Origin: an uncultured Burkholderiales bacterium
GTDB taxonomy: Bacteria > Pseudomonadota > Gammaproteobacteria > Burkholderiales > Burkholderiaceae_C
Assembly (NCBI GenBank): GCA_903886485.1
Contig: CAISMH010000019.1
Span: forward strand, 186,001-250,000
Direction of reading: 5' to 3'
DNA length: 64,000 nucleotides
The translations under genes were made by a program, and so were the position numbers. Shown piece after piece: positions 60,438 to 64,000 of the stretch. The notes under the pieces were generated by a model. The model saw only the letters and a list, made by a program, of their open reading frames with translations, searched no databases and was not told the DNA's origin. Position 1 is the stretch's first letter. The number at the start of each line of letters is the position of its first letter.

Positions 60438-61313
60438 TTAAACAGGCTTGGCTTCAAGCGCATCATCCTGAACAGGTGCCGCTTCTTCGCTGGACACCTC
60501 TGTAGCTGGGTGCATGACCGCCTCGACCGTCTCAGCGGCAACTTCTTGCCGCTGCTGATCTTCATAGGCTTGCACATGCTCTAACCCTTGAGCCAATTCT
60601 TCGGGCGTGACTTCACGCACGTCGCTGTCTTCTAACAACCCATCACCCAACTGCTCGGTCTGACCCGAAGCGTCGGTCAACGCCAGCATGACATCTTCAG
60701 TCGGTGTTTCGGTGGAAGGGACAGGAACCTCTTCAAACAAAAATTCTGAGAAAGGCACTTCATTGGTGATGCCCGCGCGTTGGTAAAGCATGTCTACGAC
60801 GCTGTCGACCGTTTCCTTCAAGCGCAACAACACTTCTGGATCAGGGTTTTGGCAATAACTGCCCGCAAACTCCAAGGCCGAGCGATACACGCTGCCCAAA
60901 TGTTGAGGCGGCAGCCACGATTGAATGTGACCGCGTGCTGTTGAAATCTTGCGTGTGGAGCTGGGCATGTGGTTTTCGGAACCACTCAAGGCATCTTCAA
61001 CGCCGTCTTTGAAACTGGCCGTGATGTGCTCACGCAGAATCGGTTCATAGTGCGGGCGCAAGGCCTCAATCAAGGTGGCATCAAAGCCCTCGACTTGTTT
61101 GCCATTCATGGCGTCCCACAGTTTCTTGCCTTCCAAGCCGGAAAACAGCAAGTCACTGGGAATTTCTGTTTCAAACTCGGGCAGAGATGGCGTTTCTGGT
61201 TTGGGCGCTTCGTAGAGCTTGGCCAAATGGTTGATCTTGTCGATGAGATACAGCGTCAAGATGACCAACAGCAACAAGATCCACGAGATCATGTTCATCA
61301 TGAAGTTACTCAT
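60438..61313 (-). CDS. Membrane-anchored acidic protein in the fliA operon, unknown function
   Basis: 291 residues. One N-terminal membrane segment (MISWILLLLVILTLYLIDKI, residues 8-27), a helical domain at about 45-205 and a very acidic tail after 205. The helical domain contains PSDLLFSGLEGKKLWDAMNG, LIEALRPHYEPILREHITAS, TARGHIQSWLPPQHLGSVYR and ETVDSVVDMLYQRAGI. I do not recognise it. Eight residues, STARGHIQ (124-131), are identical to FliS residues 41-48. It overlaps fliA by 4 bases and ends the flhF-flhG-fliA run, so it belongs to the flagellar regulon and is probably an inner-membrane protein facing the cytoplasm. Confidence 0.75.
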   Translation of the reverse strand: MSNFMMNMISWILLLLVILTLYLIDKINHLAKLYEAPKPETPSLPEFETEIPSDLLFSGLEGKKLWDAMNGKQVEGFDATLIEALRPHYEPILREHITASFKDGVEDALSGSENHMPSSTRKISTARGHIQSWLPPQHLGSVYRSALEFAGSYCQNPDPEVLLRLKETVDSVVDMLYQRAGITNEVPFSEFLFEEVPVPSTETPTEDVMLALTDASGQTEQLGDGLLEDSDVREVTPEELAQGLEHVQAYEDQQRQEVAAETVEAVMHPATEVSSEEAAPVQDDALEAKPV

Positions 61314-62068
61314 GCACGTCTCCTTGTCTCAACTCTCTCGGCTTCAGACGCGCTGTCTACTTTCAAAGTACCACGCAGTTTTTTAACCACCGAGGACAAA
61401 ATTTGACTGACCCGTGACTCACTCACGCCGAGCGTTTCCCCAATTTCTTTGAGGTTGAACTCTTCCACGTAGTAGAGCTGCATCACCAGCTGTTCTCGCT
61501 CGGGCAACTGGGCGATGGCATCGGTCACTGCGTCCATGAACTGTGCTTCTTCCACAATCACATCGGGTTGCTGCGAGCTGTCGTCTGCAATCGTCATCAC
61601 TTCTTCTGTGACCACTTCCATGGAATAGGTCTCGAAACGCTTGGCTTTGCCGCGTTCGCGATGAAACTCTTCCAAGTCTTTGCCCATGTACTCGGCAATC
61701 TCAGCTTGCGTGGGCGTACGGCCCAGCTCTGCCGCCAAGGCATGCACGGTGGTGTTGTGTTCTTTGTTGAATGCCACCGCCGAACGGGGCAAGAATGACA
61801 AGCGTCGCACCTCGTCGAGCATGGCACCACGCACACGGCTGTGTGCGAAGTTTTCAAACTCGATGCCTTTGACGGGATCAAAAGCACGCGAGGCCTCCAA
61901 CAAGCCAATCATGCCGACTTGAATCAACTCGTCGAGCTCCATGAAGGCGGGAATGCGTGCCTTCAAATGCAAGGCCACGCGTTTGACCAGCCCCAAATGG
62001 GACATGACCAAGTCCTCGCCTTTGGGCTTGCAGGACTCATACATTTGGACAGGTGAAAGTGTTTTCAT
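61310..62068 (-). CDS. fliA: RNA polymerase sigma-28 factor FliA
   Basis: 252 residues. Region 2 is LVKRVALHLKARIPAFMELD, ELIQVGMIGLLEASRAFDPV and FENFAHSRVRGAMLDEVRRL; region 3 is ALAAELGRTPTQAEIAEYMG; region 4 is LPEREQLVMQLYYVEEFNLK with EIGETLGVSESRVSQIL. FliA reads late flagellar genes, here flaG, the second flagellin, flgM and fliS by promoter match. It overlaps flhG and the downstream gene by 4 bases each. Confidence 0.97.
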   Translation of the reverse strand: MKTLSPVQMYESCKPKGEDLVMSHLGLVKRVALHLKARIPAFMELDELIQVGMIGLLEASRAFDPVKGIEFENFAHSRVRGAMLDEVRRLSFLPRSAVAFNKEHNTTVHALAAELGRTPTQAEIAEYMGKDLEEFHRERGKAKRFETYSMEVVTEEVMTIADDSSQQPDVIVEEAQFMDAVTDAIAQLPEREQLVMQLYYVEEFNLKEIGETLGVSESRVSQILSSVVKKLRGTLKVDSASEAERVETRRRA

Positions 62069-62892
62069 GTGTCAGACGAACCGTTTTGCATCAGTCGCTC
62101 CATGAAAAATTGCAAACTACCAGAAGGGTGGTCGATGGGACGCAGGTGCGTGCATGCTTCAGCCAAGCGCATGTAGTCACGCGCAGCGGCGGTTCCGGGG
62201 GCGAGCTCCATGACCGATTGGTATTTCTTCAGCGCACGCAGGACCATCTCATCGTTTTCGATGGAGGTGAGGTAATGCACGGACTCGCCCAAAAAGCGCA
62301 CACAGACGTCGTTGAGTTTTTTGTAGAGTTTCCAGCCTTCCGACTGACTCGCCACCATGTTGGGTAACAAATAGATTTCGTCCAAACCCATCTCTTTGCT
62401 CAAAATTTTGATCGTGCCGTATGCATCCGCAATCGAAGATGGGTCATCTTTGACGACGATGAAGCGACGCTGGCATGCCGCCAAGAATGACAACACCGAG
62501 GGGGAAATACCGGCAGCCACGTCCACGATGAGGTAATCCACATCGTCAGCCAAGACACCAAACGACTGGACGATGCTGGCGGCCTGAATGTCACTCAACC
62601 CAGCCAGCTCTTGCATGCCGGAGGCACCGGGAATGAGCTTCACGCCCTGACGCGTGGTGACAAGAATTTCTTGCAGCGACTTTTGTCCCGCCAAGAAGTG
62701 GCCCAAGTTGTATTCGGCGCGCGCACCGAGCGCAATTTGTGCGTTCGCCAAGCCGAGGTCGGCGTCAAACAACATGACGCTGTGTCCCAACTGCGTCAAC
62801 GCTACCGCCAAGTTGATAGAGGTGGTGGTTTTGCCAACACCACCCTTGCCACTGGCGATACCGATGACTTCTGTTCTGCGTGGATTACTCAT
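62065..62892 (-). CDS. flhG: Flagellar number regulator FlhG (FleN)
   Basis: 275 residues of the MinD/ParA type: deviant Walker A IASGKGGVGKTTTSINLAVA, then LFDADLGLANAQIALG, LIVDVAAGISPSVLSFLAAC and RFIVVKDDPSSIADAYGTIK. A C-terminal amphipathic helix is plausible. FlhG antagonises FlhF and the master sigma-54 activator and limits flagellar number at the pole. The N-terminus is short and lacks the DQAxxLR motif that activates the FlhF GTPase in some species. It overlaps flhF by 8 bases. Confidence 0.95.
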   Translation of the reverse strand: MSNPRRTEVIGIASGKGGVGKTTTSINLAVALTQLGHSVMLFDADLGLANAQIALGARAEYNLGHFLAGQKSLQEILVTTRQGVKLIPGASGMQELAGLSDIQAASIVQSFGVLADDVDYLIVDVAAGISPSVLSFLAACQRRFIVVKDDPSSIADAYGTIKILSKEMGLDEIYLLPNMVASQSEGWKLYKKLNDVCVRFLGESVHYLTSIENDEMVLRALKKYQSVMELAPGTAAARDYMRLAEACTHLRPIDHPSGSLQFFMERLMQNGSSDT

Positions 62893-64000
62893 GGGTCAAG
62901 CCTGTGGTTTCGGATTTAAATTGAGCCGCGATTTGCGACAGTTTGGAAACAGCCACCTCATTGACGGCTGCATCACGTGCGTTTTGCTGGGCGAGTGCCT
63001 CGGTCTCTGGCAATGGCAGGTTGTCGAGCGCGCATTGCACCAAGCCGACCAAGGAGACGTCTTGCACCAAGTCCATGGTGCGGTCACCATGGCTGGCGAC
63101 CGACACACTCACTGATTTTTCGGTCAAGAACTGCAACAAAGCCCAAGGTTGGTTGGACTCGTCGAGCTTGCTCAACATCAGGGAAGCCCACACGTTGTCG
63201 GTGTTGTCAAACACGCGGCGAATATTGGCTGCTGAGGCGTCAGCAGGGATCACGGCGTGACACTGCACGTTGAGGTTCATGGCACGAATCTCGGCCAAGC
63301 GCTCGTTCATTTGCACGCCGGGGGTGTCGATCAAGATGAGTTGGCGGTCCACGTGTTCGTCTAGCAAGAGCTTCAATGTGGCCGCGTTGGTGGCACGGAA
63401 CGAGTCCACACCTGACTGCGCGCACAGCAACTGCGTTTGATTCCAAGCGCCAGCACGCTGGTCTTGGAAGCTGATGACCATGACCTTTTCGCAGCCGTGC
63501 TGTTGCGCTGCATGTTGCGCCAAACGCGCCACCATCATCGACTTACCAGCACCCGATGGGCCTGCCAGCGCATGAACACCAGACACAGGTGTGTGTGATT
63601 GCGCTTGCTCCACAGAGTGGCTGAGTTGGCGACTTAACGCGCCCATGGCATCAGCCAAGTTGTCGTGGTCTTTGATGCTGTCAATCAACAACGCACGCAA
63701 GGCCACAGGAATTGGGGCATCGTTGAGCGCATCACGCAAAGGTGCGATAGCAGCGGGCAATGGCATGCCGCCTTGTTGCCACGCCGCCATTTGTTGACCG
63801 AGTTTGAATTCGCGACGCAAAGAATTGAGTTCTTCGCGGACCAAGTCCACGATTTCGCGACCGCGCAAGGTGTCGTGCTCTTGTGCGGCCAGTTTGGCTG
63901 ATTCATCCACGGGCTGAGGTGCAACGCGGGTTGCAGGCTTGGCCTTGGAGGCCGCGGGTTTGGCCGACACTTCCACAATGGGCTTGGCCACTTTGGTGGC
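62885..64000 (-). CDS. flhF: Flagellar placement GTPase FlhF, 5' end outside the window
   Basis: About 372 codons are visible and the frame is still open at the right edge, so the N-terminal basic domain is cut. The visible part has an Ala/Lys/Pro linker, a helical N domain (LRREFKLGQQMAAWQQGGMP), and an SRP-type G domain with G1 GPSGAGKS. DQRAGA stands in place of DTxRxGA, G3 is DTPG rather than DTAG, and G4 is SKLDE. The last G motif (SHGDRTMDL) is degenerate. FlhF marks the cell pole for flagellar assembly. It is the first visible gene of flhF-flhG-fliA; flhA would be expected beyond the edge. Confidence 0.92.
   Translation of the reverse strand, partial: ATKVAKPIVEVSAKPAASKAKPATRVAPQPVDESAKLAAQEHDTLRGREIVDLVREELNSLRREFKLGQQMAAWQQGGMPLPAAIAPLRDALNDAPIPVALRALLIDSIKDHDNLADAMGALSRQLSHSVEQAQSHTPVSGVHALAGPSGAGKSMMVARLAQHAAQQHGCEKVMVISFQDQRAGAWNQTQLLCAQSGVDSFRATNAATLKLLLDEHVDRQLILIDTPGVQMNERLAEIRAMNLNVQCHAVIPADASAANIRRVFDNTDNVWASLMLSKLDESNQPWALLQFLTEKSVSVSVASHGDRTMDLVQDVSLVGLVQCALDNLPLPETEALAQQNARDAAVNEVAVSKLSQIAAQFKSETTGLTHE

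Noticed and set aside
1..64000. tRNA, rRNA, CRISPR arrays, insertion sequences, prophage genes
   Set aside because: None was seen; all larger frames are accounted for by flagellar, glycosylation or small unknown genes.

Overview
This window is almost wholly a flagellar gene region: 58 protein-coding genes, no RNA genes, no mobile elements, no CRISPR array, and no gene-free stretch over 300 bases. L-ring and P-ring genes show a Gram-negative cell. FlhF, FlhG, sigma-54 (RpoN) activators, FlgT, FlgP and the absence of flhDC point to a polar, Vibrio/Pseudomonas-style hierarchy. Gene order and protein style suggest a betaproteobacterium, probably Burkholderiales; this is an inference and no search was run.

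Layout. 1-6291 (minus): fliOPQR-flhB followed by three poorly known genes, one with a SPOR domain. 6395-7533 (plus): two unrelated-looking genes. 7557-16526 (minus): an FlrC-like activator, fliE, fliF, fliG, fliH, a short FliF-tail paralogue, fliI and fliJ. 16603-21648 (minus): a small cysteine protein, a 1347-residue flagellin and a TPR-like protein. 21870-28128 (plus): a complete CMP-pseudaminic acid pathway (pseC, pseF, a methylase, pseG, pseH, pseI, pseB). 28137-34405 (minus): a TPR-glycosyltransferase, a 702-residue flagellin, flaG and fliD. 34460-50145 (minus): flgBCDEFGHIJKL, in which FlgE has 1572 and FlgK 1500 residues. 50302-53220: a lytic transglycosylase (minus), then flgA, flgM and flgN (plus). 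53233-56613 (minus): flgP, flgT, a LysM-like gene, fliK and flhX. 56747-57850 (plus): a second sigma-54 activator. 57913-64000 (minus): fliS, motA, motB and flhF-flhG-fliA plus an unknown membrane protein.

How the parts fit. Seven sites read as sigma-54 promoters (before fliO, flrC-fliE, the giant flagellin, the TPR-like gene, pseC, flgB and flgA). Four read as good sigma-28 promoters (second flagellin, flaG, flgM, fliS). One flagellin and the sugar pathway therefore look RpoN-controlled and the other flagellin FliA-controlled. A palindrome GGCAA-N4-TTGCC lies upstream of the flgB and giant-flagellin promoters and is a candidate activator site.

The most unusual content is a coordinated enlargement of the external flagellum. 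Hook protein, first hook-filament junction protein, cap and both flagellins carry long repeated inserts, some shared between different proteins, while FlgL stays normal in size. Added to this are a separate protein copying the second membrane segment and FliG-binding tail of FliF, and an apparent FlmG-type glycosyltransferase beside a complete pseudaminic acid pathway. fliL, fliM, fliN, flhA and rpoN are not in the window.
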